From: Streptomyces bungoensis
GTDB lineage: Bacteria > Actinomycetota > Actinomycetes > Streptomycetales > Streptomycetaceae
DNA: 64,000 bases
Assembly (NCBI RefSeq): GCF_001514215.1
Contig: NZ_KQ948862.1
Location: forward strand, 186,001 to 250,000
Direction: 5' to 3'
The position numbers and the translations under genes were made by a program. Below, in pieces: positions 49,364 to 58,406 of this stretch (within the stretch, counting starts at the first letter, position 1; every line of letters starts with the position of its first letter). The notes beneath the pieces were generated by a model that saw nothing but the letters and a program-made list of their open reading frames with translations, was not told the origin of the DNA and did no database searches.

Positions 49364-50498
49364 ACGCCGGGAAGCCGAAGCGCTCGGCGGTGCCCTGGCC
49401 GTCGCCCTTGGCGTCGGTCGACTCGACCGAGTACACCAGGGTGCGGGACAGGTCGCGGGTGGCGGCGATCACCGTGGCGTAGCCCGGGCGCGAGCCCGTC
49501 TTGCCCCAGATCACCTTGCCGTTCAGCTCGAACCGCTCCAGGGCCGCACCGTAGCGCGCACCGGGTACGTCGGGCAGCGTGAACATCTCCTTCAGTTGCG
49601 GCTCCGGCACCACCCGGCCGCTGAACAGCCCCACCAGCAGGCGCTGCAGATCGGCGGTCGTGGAGATCAGGTCGCCGGCCGCCCAGCGGTCGGACATGTT
49701 CCAGTCGGTCACGTCCACCAGCTTGCCGTCGATCCAGTCGTACCCCCGGTTGTGCGGCCCGTGGATCCGCGGGTCGGCGCCGCACGGGAAGGAGCTGTCC
49801 CGCATGCCGAGCGGGCGGAAGACCCGCACCGCCGCCTGGTGGGCGTACGAGTCGCCGGTCACCTTCTCGATGAGCATGCCGAGCACGGTGTAGTGGATGT
49901 TGTCGTAGTCCTGGCGGGTGCCCGGCGCGTACGCCGGGCCCTGCGCCACGGAGGCCGCCACGACCTGCCGGGGCGTCAGCGTCTCGAAGCGGTGCGGGTA
50001 TCCCTCCTCGACCGTGTCGCCGAGGGGGGCCCCCGAGTGCAGGCCGCTGGTGTAGTTCAAAAGCTCCCGTACGGTGATGGGGGCGAAGTCGCCGGTGAGC
50101 AGGCCCGGCAGGTACTGCTGCACGGTGCCGTCGAGGGAGATGCGGCCCTCCGACGCCAGTTGCAGCACGATCGCCGCGGTGACCACCTTCGTCACCGAAC
50201 CGGCCCGGAACCGCCCGTCGGCCAGGACCGGCGCCCCGGACCGGACGTCGCGCACCCCGGCCGCGCCGCGCCATGTGCCGTCGCCGCCGACGCGGATCAC
50301 CGCCGCGGTGGCGTCGTGGTCGGGGAGCCCGGCGATCGCCGCGGCGAGCGCTTCGGCGTCCGGGCCGGCCGTCGTACCGGCCGCTGTGCCGTGCGCCGTG
50401 CGTTCCGGTGCGGCGAGGGCGGGGGCGGCCAGCGGGCCGCCGGCCAGCGCGAGGACGAGACCGGCGGCCAGGAGGGCGGAACGGGTGGTGCGTCGCAT
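49353..50498 (-). CDS. Secreted serine hydrolase (class C beta-lactamase/D,D-peptidase family)
   Basis: The 381 residues start at ATG 50498 after GAGGAGCCCGC. A signal peptide is cleaved near ALAAPE (about residue 30). The S12 motifs are Ser101-x-x-Lys104 (SVTK), Tyr198-x-Asn200 as YDN where YSN/YAN is usual, and Lys333-Thr-Gly (KTG). The order and spacing fit D-alanyl-D-alanine carboxypeptidases or esterases of this fold. It acts outside the membrane, presumably on cell wall or beta-lactam-like substrates. It lies downstream of the CIS operon, separated by a strong terminator. Confidence 0.85.
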   Translation of the reverse strand: MRRTTRSALLAAGLVLALAGGPLAAPALAAPERTAHGTAAGTTAGPDAEALAAAIAGLPDHDATAAVIRVGGDGTWRGAAGVRDVRSGAPVLADGRFRAGSVTKVVTAAIVLQLASEGRISLDGTVQQYLPGLLTGDFAPITVRELLNYTSGLHSGAPLGDTVEEGYPHRFETLTPRQVVAASVAQGPAYAPGTRQDYDNIHYTVLGMLIEKVTGDSYAHQAAVRVFRPLGMRDSSFPCGADPRIHGPHNRGYDWIDGKLVDVTDWNMSDRWAAGDLISTTADLQRLLVGLFSGRVVPEPQLKEMFTLPDVPGARYGAALERFELNGKVIWGKTGSRPGYATVIAATRDLSRTLVYSVESTDAKGDGQGTAERFGFPAFNR

Positions 50499-50600
50499 GC
50501 GGGCTCCTCGAGGAGATCACGGAACGTGGTGCTGGGGCGGTTCGTGATCATCCTCGGGGAGTGCCGGCGCCGGGCGGATCGTCGGCGAGGAGGGGAGCGA

Positions 50601-50651
50601 CCCTGACAAGTCCCCCGTCAACTGGTGCGGAACTGGGGGGACTTGTCAGGG
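50601..50651 (-). terminator. Terminator of the CIS operon
   Basis: A perfect 16-bp stem (CCCTGACAAGTCCCCC, 50601-50616, with GGGGGACTTGTCAGGG, 50636-50651) and a 19-nt loop lie 46 nt downstream of the last CIS gene. It marks the operon end and insulates the serine hydrolase gene. Confidence 0.88.
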
Positions 50652-50696
50652 GCAGACCCCAGGGTGGGCAAGCCGCCGGGCGTACGGTCCCGGGCG

Positions 50697-52265
50697 TCAG
50701 TTGGCGTTCGACGGGCCGAAGAACTCGATCTCGGCGATCGCCACCTGCTTGGTCGCGGAGGGCTGGTAGGCGGACTCCAGGGTGAAGCGGACCGCGCTGA
50801 CCTCGCCCACGCGGAACGCGCGGCGCTGGGCGCCCGCACCCTGGTCGAGGGTGAGGTCCAGGGTCTTGGTCTTGCCGTCGGCCAGCGTGACACGGGCCTC
50901 GACGCGGTGCGGGAGGGCCGACTTGGAGAGCTGGTCGGCGTGGGTGGACATGCCCGGCGTGATGATCAGGTCGAGCAGCCGGGTGGGCTGGTCGAAGCGG
51001 GCCTCGATCCACTGGCCCTGCCCGGACTGGGAGACCCCGGGGCCCCACCAGGTGTTGTTGAGCTTGTCGAAGGCGAGGTCGGGCTTGTGGCCCGGGTAGG
51101 AGCGGGACGCGGTGACCCGGTCCGGGGCCACCGGGGCGCGCTTGGCGAAGTGGTCGCGGGTCGCCTGGACACCCTGGGGGATGTTGACGGCCAGCACGAT
51201 CAGCAGGGTCAGCACGATCGCCGCGCCGAGCCAGGTCAGGACGCGGTCGAAGGCGCGGCGCAGCCGCGGGCGGTCACCGGCCCACGGGGTCTCCCGGCTG
51301 CCGAAGCCCCACAGCCGGCGCCACCACGGCAGGCGGCCGGGGGAGTGGCCCTCCCCGGCCATGGGCATCGCGCACCGGGTGCAGTAGTGCCGGTCGGGCC
51401 GGTTCCGCGTGGCGCACCAGGGGCAGGGGACCCCGCCGTCCGCGCCGAGCTCCTCACCCGGGGCCCGGACGACCTGCGGGCGCTGGGGGGCCGGACGGCC
51501 GGGCAGCACCGGGGCGACGGACGGGGTCGCGGCCGGGCGCGGGTCCGGGTCGGAGACGGGCACGAGGAGCCGGCGGGCGCGGTCGGTCAGGCCGTCGGGG
51601 GAGTCCGGGTCGCCGGGGGCCGTCGCCGGGTGCGCGGCGGGGACGGGCTCCGTGGGGGCGGTCTCGTCCACGGGGGCCGAGGTCGCGGGACGTGCGACGG
51701 CGGGCGACGGGACCGTGTCGGGGACCTCGGGCGAGGCGGCGGCAGCGGCGGCGCTCCCCCCGCCGTCCTCCGCTCCGGCGGACGCGGACGGGGCCCGGTC
51801 CGGGGCGGTGCCGGAGGCGGCCGGGGCCCCGGGCTCCTCGGCCGGGCCGCCCGGAGCCGGCAGGTCCCGCGAGGGCCCGGGCAGGCCGGTACTGCCGTCC
51901 CGGCGGGTGAACCCGTCCCAGCCGGAGCCCTCGCCGGCCGGGGCGCCGGCGGAGGTGCCGGTGGCCGCGGAGCCGGAGGGCGAGCCGCCGGTGGAGGCGG
52001 CCGGGGCGGGCGCGGACGCGGTGGCCGGGGCGGACGGGGTCGCCGAACCGCCGGCGGAGGCTCCGCCGGGCCGGGCCGCCGCGGTGTTGACCGAGTCGCC
52101 CGCCGGTCGCTCGCCGGCGCCGTCGGCCGCTGCCGCCGGGGCTCCGGCCGTCGCCCGGGCGGTCGCCCGGTCCGTCCAGTCGAGCACCGCCCCGCAGGCG
52201 TCGCAGAACGACTGCCCCGGTTCCGCGCGGGTGCCGCATTCGGCGCAGCTCTGGGTGGTCGTCAT
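50697..52265 (-). CDS. Zinc-ribbon / transmembrane / discoidin-like protein at the end of the CIS operon
   Basis: The 522 residues begin with a zinc ribbon (Cys7, 10, 21, 24). A 240-residue Ala/Pro/Gly-rich disordered stretch and a second ribbon (Cys281, 284, 295, 298) follow. A single TM helix (about 343-362, LTWLGAAIVLTLLIVLAV) leads to a C-terminal beta-rich domain (about 380-518) resembling a discoidin/F5-8C carbohydrate-binding fold (FDKLNNTWWGPG...QWIEARFDQPTRLLDLIITPG). The N-terminus should be cytoplasmic and the last domain outside. The ATGA overlap ties it to the CIS genes. From memory a membrane protein named CisA in Streptomyces CIS loci has this role of membrane attachment, and this gene is the best match here. 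Confidence 0.75.
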   Translation of the reverse strand: MTTTQSCAECGTRAEPGQSFCDACGAVLDWTDRATARATAGAPAAAADGAGERPAGDSVNTAAARPGGASAGGSATPSAPATASAPAPAASTGGSPSGSAATGTSAGAPAGEGSGWDGFTRRDGSTGLPGPSRDLPAPGGPAEEPGAPAASGTAPDRAPSASAGAEDGGGSAAAAAASPEVPDTVPSPAVARPATSAPVDETAPTEPVPAAHPATAPGDPDSPDGLTDRARRLLVPVSDPDPRPAATPSVAPVLPGRPAPQRPQVVRAPGEELGADGGVPCPWCATRNRPDRHYCTRCAMPMAGEGHSPGRLPWWRRLWGFGSRETPWAGDRPRLRRAFDRVLTWLGAAIVLTLLIVLAVNIPQGVQATRDHFAKRAPVAPDRVTASRSYPGHKPDLAFDKLNNTWWGPGVSQSGQGQWIEARFDQPTRLLDLIITPGMSTHADQLSKSALPHRVEARVTLADGKTKTLDLTLDQGAGAQRRAFRVGEVSAVRFTLESAYQPSATKQVAIAEIEFFGPSNAN

Positions 52266-52837
52266 CTCTCCGGGGTCCTTTCGGCGGGACGGGCGGGCTC
52301 CGCGGCGGTCACCTCGACCGTGTACGGCATGTGGGCGGGACGGGCGGCGGCCACCAGGGTGTCCAGGCGGTGCCGGTCGGCGGGGGTCGGGTCGGGCAGC
52401 CGCAGGTGGACGTGCAGCCGGGGGCGCGGTTCGCCGGGGACCGGGCCGAGCGGGCGGGCGCTCCAGTCGGCGCCCCCGCTCTCGCTGATCTCCGGTTCCA
52501 CGCCGAACGCCAGCCGCACCGCCTCGGCCAGCCCGCGCCGGGTGCCGCGGATGCGGTGCAGGTGCGCGGCGGCGGCCACGGCGGCCCGCAGCAGCGGCTC
52601 GGGTTCGGTGCCGTCGGTCTCCGCGCCGACCCAGCCGCCCAGCCACTGGGCGAAGTCCAGCGGGGCGAGGGACGGCCGGAAGTAGGTGTCGAGGCAGTCC
52701 AGCACGCTGTGGATCGGCGCGATCACCTCGTCGAGACCGGCGACGAACCGCTGGGCCAGGTCGTCGTCGGCGAACACGGCGGGCAGCATCATGCCGATCG
52801 GCGCGGAGGAGCCGAGACCGTCGATGGAACCTCTCAT
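52262..52837 (-). CDS. CIS tail-protein-I-like baseplate protein (TIGR02242-type)
   Basis: The 191 residues contain LPAVFADDDLAQRFVAGLDEVIAPIHSVLDCLDTYFRPSLAPLDFAQWLGGWVG and HLHRIRGTRRGLAEAVRLAFGVEPEI. I recognise these as the phage tail protein family next to gp6-like baseplate genes in CIS loci. The role is a baseplate wedge. The start overlaps the baseplate gene by one base. Confidence 0.82.
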   Translation of the reverse strand: MRGSIDGLGSSAPIGMMLPAVFADDDLAQRFVAGLDEVIAPIHSVLDCLDTYFRPSLAPLDFAQWLGGWVGAETDGTEPEPLLRAAVAAAAHLHRIRGTRRGLAEAVRLAFGVEPEISESGGADWSARPLGPVPGEPRPRLHVHLRLPDPTPADRHRLDTLVAAARPAHMPYTVEVTAAEPARPAERTPER

Positions 52838-54798
52838 CAGGCGCCGTCCCCGATCACCCGGACGCGGTGGTCGAAGGAGAACACCAGCGAGGGCGGGGAC
52901 AGGTCGATGCGGTCGGTCGCCTCACCGCGCTTCCCGGTCAGCGGGTCGGCCGGGTGCAGCACCACCTGGTCGACCAGCTCCACCCCCGGGACGCGCTGCA
53001 GCACCGCGAACACCTCACCGGCCTGCACGGGCCGCCCGAACGGCCAGCCCCTGCCGTCCGCGCCGCCGGTCAGCGGGTCGAGGTGCCGGTAGAGCGCGTC
53101 GTGCGCCTGCCGCCGCACCCGGTCGGTGTCGGCGCCCCGGAAGGCGTGCACCGTGGCCACCACCGTCACTCCCTGGTAGTACGGCGGCCCCACCGCCAGC
53201 CGGGTGCCGATCAGCCGCCGTTCGTCCAGGTGCCGGGTGATGCGGTCCAGCAGGGCGTCGCCGGGCACCAGCTGCTCGAACCGCAGCCGCCCGCCCGGGT
53301 CCGCGACCGCCTGCGGGACGACCAGCACCCGCACCGCGTACGCCCCGTGCTCGCCCTCCTCGCCCTCCAGGCAGGTGATGCGCGCGGTCTCGGGGGCGGC
53401 GCGGCGGGCCAGCTCCTCGTAGTCGCGCAGGGTCACCGCCCGCTCCTGGGCGCGCAGGGTGATCGGCGCGCGGACCTTCGCCTCCTCCACCGTCTCCCCG
53501 TCGACCCCGCCGCGCGCGGCCTCCCGGTTGACGACCTCGGAGACGTACGGGATGGAGGTGCGCAGGATCTGCACCGCGCCCCGGGCGACGTTGCCCGCCC
53601 GGCCGCCGCCGGTGCGGTAGCGGCGGGCGCGGATCGGGGCGCCCTTGGGGGCGACCGTGCCGTACTGGCGCAGGGAACCGTCCGGCTCGCGCACGGCCGG
53701 GCCGAAGGCGATCACGCCGGTCGTGGCGTCCAGCGTGACGTGCCGGTCGTCCGGACCCGAGGCCGCGAAGTGCGGCACGACCCGCCAGTCCACCCAGCCG
53801 TCGTGCTCGGCGGTCTGCAGCAGCACCGGCGGGTCGTCCCCGACCACGGGCGCGTGCGCGAGCCGCAGCCGCTGCCCGGGCAGCCCGCTGGACTCGCCGA
53901 GCGCCTCGTCGTACACCGTCTCCGCGTGGACGGCGGACGTGGTGCCGCCGACGGTGAACGCCTCGGCGGCCCGGACGGTGGGGGAGGTGGTGTAGAAGGG
54001 CTGGCCGGGGGCCGGTTCGGTGACCCGGCAGCGGACCCAGCCCGCCTCCTGCCCGGCGTTGCGGGACAGCACGTGCCCGCCGGGGACGTGCAGGACCACC
54101 TCACCCGGGCGGTTCAGGCCGCCGGTGCCGTCCCGGTCGACCTCGCAGGGCTGCCAGCCGTCCGCCGTCCACGCCTCCCACACCAGGGGCGGCTGGCGCG
54201 GGTCCACGCCGACGCCGTCCACCCGGCTGTCGAGGTTCAGGGCGAGCGCGCAGTGCGGCACGGCGGCGGTGAGGCCGAGCAGCATGCAGTCGCCGGGATC
54301 CGGGGACTCCGAGAAGCACAGCAGGTCCTTCTCCTCCTCGGCGAGGTCGTGCGTCCGCTCCACCGCCGCCTCGCCCCGGTGCTGCACCAGCAGGTGCCGC
54401 AACTCGCAGGGCACGACGCTCAGTTCCCGCTCGGTGGCGAAGACGACCGCCTCCTCGCTCTCGGTGCGCATGGTGGCGACCTCGGTGCCGACCGGCACGG
54501 CGATCGGCTCCTCCTGCGGCGCCGACAGCCAGAACGTGACGTCCGTGCGGGCGGCGGACGGCGGGAACAGCGTGATCCCCACCAGGTCCAGGAAGGCCAG
54601 GTGGTTCTTCTCCGGCACCCGGTTGAGCCGGTAGACGATCTGGTCGGCCATGTGGGCGACCGTCTCGACCAGGGTCACGCCGGGGTCGGAGACGTTGTGG
54701 TCGGTCCACTCCGGGGCGCGCTGCTGGATGTAGCGCTTGGCGTCGTCGACGAACTGCTGGAAGCGGCGGTCGTCGAGGTTGGGGGAGGGCAGGGCCAT
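52837..54798 (-). CDS. CIS baseplate assembly protein (gp6/J-like, TIGR02243-type)
   Basis: The 653 residues begin MALPSPNLDDRRFQQFVDDAKRYIQQRAPEWTDHNVSDPGVTLVETVAHMADQIVYRLNRVPEKNHLAFLDLVGI. This is typical of putative baseplate assembly proteins of T4 gp6/P2 J type. Later EEAKVRAPITLRAQERAVTLRDYEELARRA and the C-terminal HLDPLTGGADGRGWPFGRPVQAGEVFAVLQRVPGVELV also match. It forms the wedge ring that triggers sheath contraction. It overlaps the gp25-like gene end by one base. Confidence 0.88.
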   Translation of the reverse strand: MALPSPNLDDRRFQQFVDDAKRYIQQRAPEWTDHNVSDPGVTLVETVAHMADQIVYRLNRVPEKNHLAFLDLVGITLFPPSAARTDVTFWLSAPQEEPIAVPVGTEVATMRTESEEAVVFATERELSVVPCELRHLLVQHRGEAAVERTHDLAEEEKDLLCFSESPDPGDCMLLGLTAAVPHCALALNLDSRVDGVGVDPRQPPLVWEAWTADGWQPCEVDRDGTGGLNRPGEVVLHVPGGHVLSRNAGQEAGWVRCRVTEPAPGQPFYTTSPTVRAAEAFTVGGTTSAVHAETVYDEALGESSGLPGQRLRLAHAPVVGDDPPVLLQTAEHDGWVDWRVVPHFAASGPDDRHVTLDATTGVIAFGPAVREPDGSLRQYGTVAPKGAPIRARRYRTGGGRAGNVARGAVQILRTSIPYVSEVVNREAARGGVDGETVEEAKVRAPITLRAQERAVTLRDYEELARRAAPETARITCLEGEEGEHGAYAVRVLVVPQAVADPGGRLRFEQLVPGDALLDRITRHLDERRLIGTRLAVGPPYYQGVTVVATVHAFRGADTDRVRRQAHDALYRHLDPLTGGADGRGWPFGRPVQAGEVFAVLQRVPGVELVDQVVLHPADPLTGKRGEATDRIDLSPPSLVFSFDHRVRVIGDGA

Positions 54799-55232
54799 CA
54801 GCGGTCGCTTTCCGGAGCCGGCGAGGTGCCGTCCGGCTCGTCGTGGGACGGAATGACGTAGAACGGGAAGACCAGGCTGCGCGGGTTGTTGGTGCCGCGG
54901 ATCGAGTAGCGGACGTCGATGTAGAGCACGCTGCGGTCCGAGCCGGCCGTGACCTCGACGTCCTCGACCTCGATGCGCGGCTCCCAGCGGTCCAGGCTGA
55001 CGTACACCTCGTGCTGGATGCGGCCCGCGGTCTGCTCGTTGACCGGCGCGAACACCAGGTCGTGGATCGCGCAGCCGAAGTCCGGCCGCATCGGGCGCTC
55101 GCCCGGCGCGGTGGACAGCACCAGCCGGATCGCCTCCTCGATCTCCCGCTCGCCGCTGACCAGGGCGATGCCGCCGGTCGGCCCGATGCGCAGCGGGAAC
55201 GACCAGCCGGAACCGACGAACTGCTCGGCCAT
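54798..55232 (-). CDS. CIS baseplate wedge protein (GPW/gp25 family)
   Basis: The 144 residues have FVGSGWSFPLRIGPTGGIALVSGEREIEEAIRLVLSTAPGERPMRPDFGCAIHDLVF, with the gp25 core E...R..L.T.PGER and PDFGC. The family links the tube and sheath start at the baseplate. It lies 31 nt after the spike gene, with no PAAR gene in between. Confidence 0.9.
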   Translation of the reverse strand: MAEQFVGSGWSFPLRIGPTGGIALVSGEREIEEAIRLVLSTAPGERPMRPDFGCAIHDLVFAPVNEQTAGRIQHEVYVSLDRWEPRIEVEDVEVTAGSDRSVLYIDVRYSIRGTNNPRSLVFPFYVIPSHDEPDGTSPAPESDR

Positions 55233-55263
55233 CAGGGACGCACCCCGCCTTCCACGGAAACGG

Positions 55264-57171
55264 TCACGGGATCACCATCGGCACGGGGATGGTGGTGACG
55301 CCGAACACGGGGGACGCGACCAGGGTGGTCGGCGCCTTGACGGTCGTGTTGACGGCCGACGAGATCTGCACGGTGGCCCCGCCGGTGAGGCTCGCCTCGC
55401 CCACGGCGCTCATGTTCAGGGCGCCCGTCGCCGCCAGCCCGATCTCGGCGCCGGCCTTCACGTTGACCATGGCGGCGCTGTCGATGCTGAGCGCGCCGCC
55501 GCTCTTGATGGTCAGGTTGCGCCGGGCGGTGAGCGTGAGATCGGCTCCCGCGGACACCGACACCGACCGGCTGCCCTTGATGGTGACGTCGCCCTTGCTG
55601 TCCACGACGATCTCGGTGTTCGTCCGGTCCAGGTTGATGACCAGCCGCTTGTCGCCGGACGTCAGCCGGACGCCCTGCTTGCGGCCGCCGGTCTTCTGGC
55701 TGAGCAGGTCCATGCGGTTGCCGTCCCGGTCGGAGACGGTGTGCCGGCTCGCCTTCTTGCGCACGGTGTCGTGCAGCGGCACGTCACCGACCACGGTCGG
55801 CTTGTCCTTGCCGTTGTAGAGCCCGCCGATCACGAACGGGTGGTCGAGGGCTCCCCGGTCGAACGCGACCAGCACCTCGTCGTTGACGTCCATCGGGAAG
55901 ATGCCGCCGCCGCCGAGGCCGCCCATCTGCACCGTGCGCGTCCAGTCGCTGACGTAGGTGTCGTCCAGCCACGGGAACTGCAGCCGCACCCGCCCCTGCT
56001 TCAGCGGATCGTTCACGTCGGTGACCAGGGCGTTGGCCACGCTGGGCAGCCGGGGCGCGGTGTCCGCGCCGCCGGAGCTGAGCCCGTACAGCGAACGCCA
56101 CTGCCGGCCGCTGACCGTCACCCACACCTCGTAGTGCTTGCCGTCGCCGAAGACGTGCCGGACGGAGGTGACGGTGTACTTGCCCTCGAACGGCTCGCCC
56201 ACGTCCGCCAGCGCCACCGGGACTCCCGGCCGCAGTCTGGGGTTTCCGCGCGCGACGACCTCCAGTTCGGCGAACGAGCCGGTGACGTCGTCGGCGAGGG
56301 CGTCGGCGGCGAACTTCACCTCGCTCTGCTTGTCGTACGGCGTGGCCGTGTCGACCAGCTTCGCCGTCTTGAACTTCCCCGCGGCCGTGCCCGGGGTGGC
56401 GCCGATCGTGATGCCCGGGTTGGCCGTGGCGGGCGAGGTGGCGGTGAGCTTCTTCTTCGTCGTCACGTCCCACCCGCGCGACTCCACCTTGCCGACCTGG
56501 TCGGCGGCGGTCACGGCGGCCCGCAGCCGCAGGATGTCGTGCCCGGCCTGGAGGACGAACGGGCTCTTGTCGCCGTCGGTGTTCGGCGAGGGCGCCCCGG
56601 ACGCCGACTTGGGCCTGACGAACTGGAACTTGCCGTCCGCGTCGACCGACATCACCATCTCGTTCTCGTCGGCGAGCCGCGCGAGGAAGTCCCAGTCGGT
56701 GACGTTGGACTGGCTGATGAACTCGTACACCGTCTTCGTCGACTCGATCCGCCCGACGGGCACCCCGTCCTGCGCGGCCAGCTTCCGGGCGATGTCGGAG
56801 GCGCTCTGGTTGCGGTAGGCGGCCACCCGGCGCTGGCGCAGCAGGCGGTGCCCGAGGTCGTAGCCGCGGATCACGGTGAAGGTGCCGGTGCCGTCGTAGT
56901 CGGCCTCCAGGGCGGTGACCTCCCCGGTCAGCAGCGGATCGGCGGCCCCCTGCCCGTCGGCCACGGGGGCCAGCACCACCGGCGTGCCGAAGGTGACGCC
57001 CAGCTTGCCGAGGAGCAGCCGGTACGGGTCCCGGAAGGTGAGCCGGAACGCGGCCGGCACGCCGACGCCCTGGTCGACGTGACTGTCGACGAGGGCCCGG
57101 GCGAACTCGGTGGGCAGCTTGGCACCCCCGATCCGCACGTCGACGACGTTCGAGAACGCGGACCGCACCAT
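55264..57171 (-). CDS. CIS spike/hub protein (gp27-gp5/VgrG-like)
   Basis: The 635 residues combine an N-terminal hub (residues 1 to about 370, phage late-control-D like: SDIARKLAAQDGVPVGRIESTKTVYEFISQSNVTDWDFLARLADENEM). An OB-fold gp5 domain follows (about 405-480, QGRVRLQFPWLDDTYVSDWTRTVQ...FPMDVNDEVLVAFDRGALDHPFVIGGLYNG). A repetitive beta-helix comes last (about 520-620, GDVTIKGSRSVSVSAGADLTL and similar). It is the trimeric puncturing device. ATG 57171 shares one base with the LysM gene stop. No enzymatic C-terminal extension is visible. Confidence 0.92.
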   Translation of the reverse strand: MVRSAFSNVVDVRIGGAKLPTEFARALVDSHVDQGVGVPAAFRLTFRDPYRLLLGKLGVTFGTPVVLAPVADGQGAADPLLTGEVTALEADYDGTGTFTVIRGYDLGHRLLRQRRVAAYRNQSASDIARKLAAQDGVPVGRIESTKTVYEFISQSNVTDWDFLARLADENEMVMSVDADGKFQFVRPKSASGAPSPNTDGDKSPFVLQAGHDILRLRAAVTAADQVGKVESRGWDVTTKKKLTATSPATANPGITIGATPGTAAGKFKTAKLVDTATPYDKQSEVKFAADALADDVTGSFAELEVVARGNPRLRPGVPVALADVGEPFEGKYTVTSVRHVFGDGKHYEVWVTVSGRQWRSLYGLSSGGADTAPRLPSVANALVTDVNDPLKQGRVRLQFPWLDDTYVSDWTRTVQMGGLGGGGIFPMDVNDEVLVAFDRGALDHPFVIGGLYNGKDKPTVVGDVPLHDTVRKKASRHTVSDRDGNRMDLLSQKTGGRKQGVRLTSGDKRLVINLDRTNTEIVVDSKGDVTIKGSRSVSVSAGADLTLTARRNLTIKSGGALSIDSAAMVNVKAGAEIGLAATGALNMSAVGEASLTGGATVQISSAVNTTVKAPTTLVASPVFGVTTIPVPMVIP

Positions 57172-57896
57172 CAGGCACGCACCTCCTCGGCGGCGGGCAG
57201 CACCAGTTCGGCACCGGCCGGCAGGTGCGCGGGGTCGTCGATGCCGTTGGCCTCGGCGATGGCCCGCCACGCGGCGGCGTTGCCGTACTCCCGCCAGGCC
57301 AGCGACTGCAGCGAGTCGCCCGCCACGACGCGGTGCACGCGCCGCGCGGTGAGCGCGCCCGAGGTCGGGTTCTGCCCCTTGGTCTTGCTCGGTATCTCGT
57401 GCAGTTGCAGCCGGCAGGTGGCGCGGATGGGCACGCCGGTCGTCCCGAAGAGGGTGTACGTGGCCTCCACGGAACTGACGTAGGCCGTGAACCGGGCGGT
57501 GGAGAAGGAACCCCACTGGAGCACCACCCAGGGCGGGGAGGGCTGCTTGGCGGCGATGCTCTTGGTCGTCACCTCGCAGCAGTCGAGCAGCGACTCGACC
57601 TTCTTCAGCACGGTGTTGCTGGACGGCTCGTCGGAGGAGTCCAGGAAGATCTCCACGCTCATCTCCCGCGGCCGGGACCCCATGAACTCCGGCAGGGAGC
57701 CGTCCCGTTCGATCTGCGCGGGCGTGGTCTTCCACTCGGCGTGCCGGGTCAGCGACAGCTGCGCCGGGTTGAAGTCGAAGCCGAACGTCCGGATGATCCC
57801 GCCGGGTGTCGTGCTGCCGCCGACGGGCGGTTCGTGGATCGCGAGCGTGGCGCGCACCAGGCTCTTGCCCGCGCCGCCCTTGCTGCCCTTGGCCAT
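57171..57896 (-). CDS. CIS tube-hub adaptor with LysM domain
   Basis: The 241 residues match the CIS tube-associated protein family: TFGFDFNPAQLSLTRHAEWKTTPAQIERDGSLPEFMGSRPREMSVEIFLDSSDE. A C-terminal LysM motif (RRVHRVVAGDSLQSLAWREYGNAAAWRAIAEANGIDDPAHLPAGAELVLP, about 183-235) follows. By analogy to Afp7/T4 gp53-like proteins it connects tube and hub and holds baseplate parts. It lies 16 nt after the second tube gene. Confidence 0.88.
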   Translation of the reverse strand: MAKGSKGGAGKSLVRATLAIHEPPVGGSTTPGGIIRTFGFDFNPAQLSLTRHAEWKTTPAQIERDGSLPEFMGSRPREMSVEIFLDSSDEPSSNTVLKKVESLLDCCEVTTKSIAAKQPSPPWVVLQWGSFSTARFTAYVSSVEATYTLFGTTGVPIRATCRLQLHEIPSKTKGQNPTSGALTARRVHRVVAGDSLQSLAWREYGNAAAWRAIAEANGIDDPAHLPAGAELVLPAAEEVRA

Positions 57897-57912
57897 GGTC
57901 GTCCGTCCCCCT

Positions 57913-58335
57913 TCAGTCCGTGAACCCGTGGTGGGCGATCTCCAGCACCTCGGTCGCCACGGCCGGGCTCGCGGGGTCGAGGGTGGGCCCGGTCCAGCTC
58001 ACCGGCAGCACGTCGATCAGCCCCCAGCGGGCCACCTCCGAGCCGTCCGCGCGCAGGGCCGCGATCTGGGCGGTGGGCCGCTTGATGCCCGTCTGCACGG
58101 ACGAGATCCACTTCGCGACCTTCGCCGTGTCCGGCGTGATCGGGCGGGTCAGCCGGATGGTGGAGAAGGTCACGCGGGTCGGCAGCACCCAGACGAAGCC
58201 GTTGTTGCCGCCCTCCTGGCGGTGCTCGACCTCCACCTGGGACGACAGCCCCTCGCATCCGTTGAAGTAGCCGAGGCTCTCGCCGTCGATGCTGAGGGTG
58301 AACCAGATGGTGGAGCCCGGGTCCTGGCGGGACAT
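57913..58335 (-). CDS. CIS second tube-type protein (gp19 family)
   Basis: The 140 residues start MSRQDPGSTIWFTLSIDGESLGYFNGCEGLSSQVEVEHRQEGGNNGFVWVLPTRVTFSTIRLTRPITPDTAKVAKW. This is the T4-like gp19/Hcp fold pattern, shorter in detail and differing from the main tube gene at 62940. In CIS particles such a paralogue usually forms the tube initiator layer near the hub. It is separated by 88 nt with tandem repeats from the giant gene. Confidence 0.88.
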   Translation of the reverse strand: MSRQDPGSTIWFTLSIDGESLGYFNGCEGLSSQVEVEHRQEGGNNGFVWVLPTRVTFSTIRLTRPITPDTAKVAKWISSVQTGIKRPTAQIAALRADGSEVARWGLIDVLPVSWTGPTLDPASPAVATEVLEIAHHGFTD

Positions 58336-58370
58336 CGCAGGTGGGCCTTTCTGTCGTTCGCGGTCGTTCT

Positions 58371-58406
58371 CGGTCGGTGTCGGACGGTGTCGGACGGTGT
58401 CGGACG
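58371..58406 (-). repeat. 10-bp tandem repeats in the gap before the second tube gene
   Basis: On the + strand CGGTCGGTGT, CGGACGGTGT, CGGACGGTGT and CGGACG(T) follow in tandem. They occupy the only sizeable gap (88 nt) between the giant gene and the next gene and could form alternative structures in the mRNA. Confidence 0.7.
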
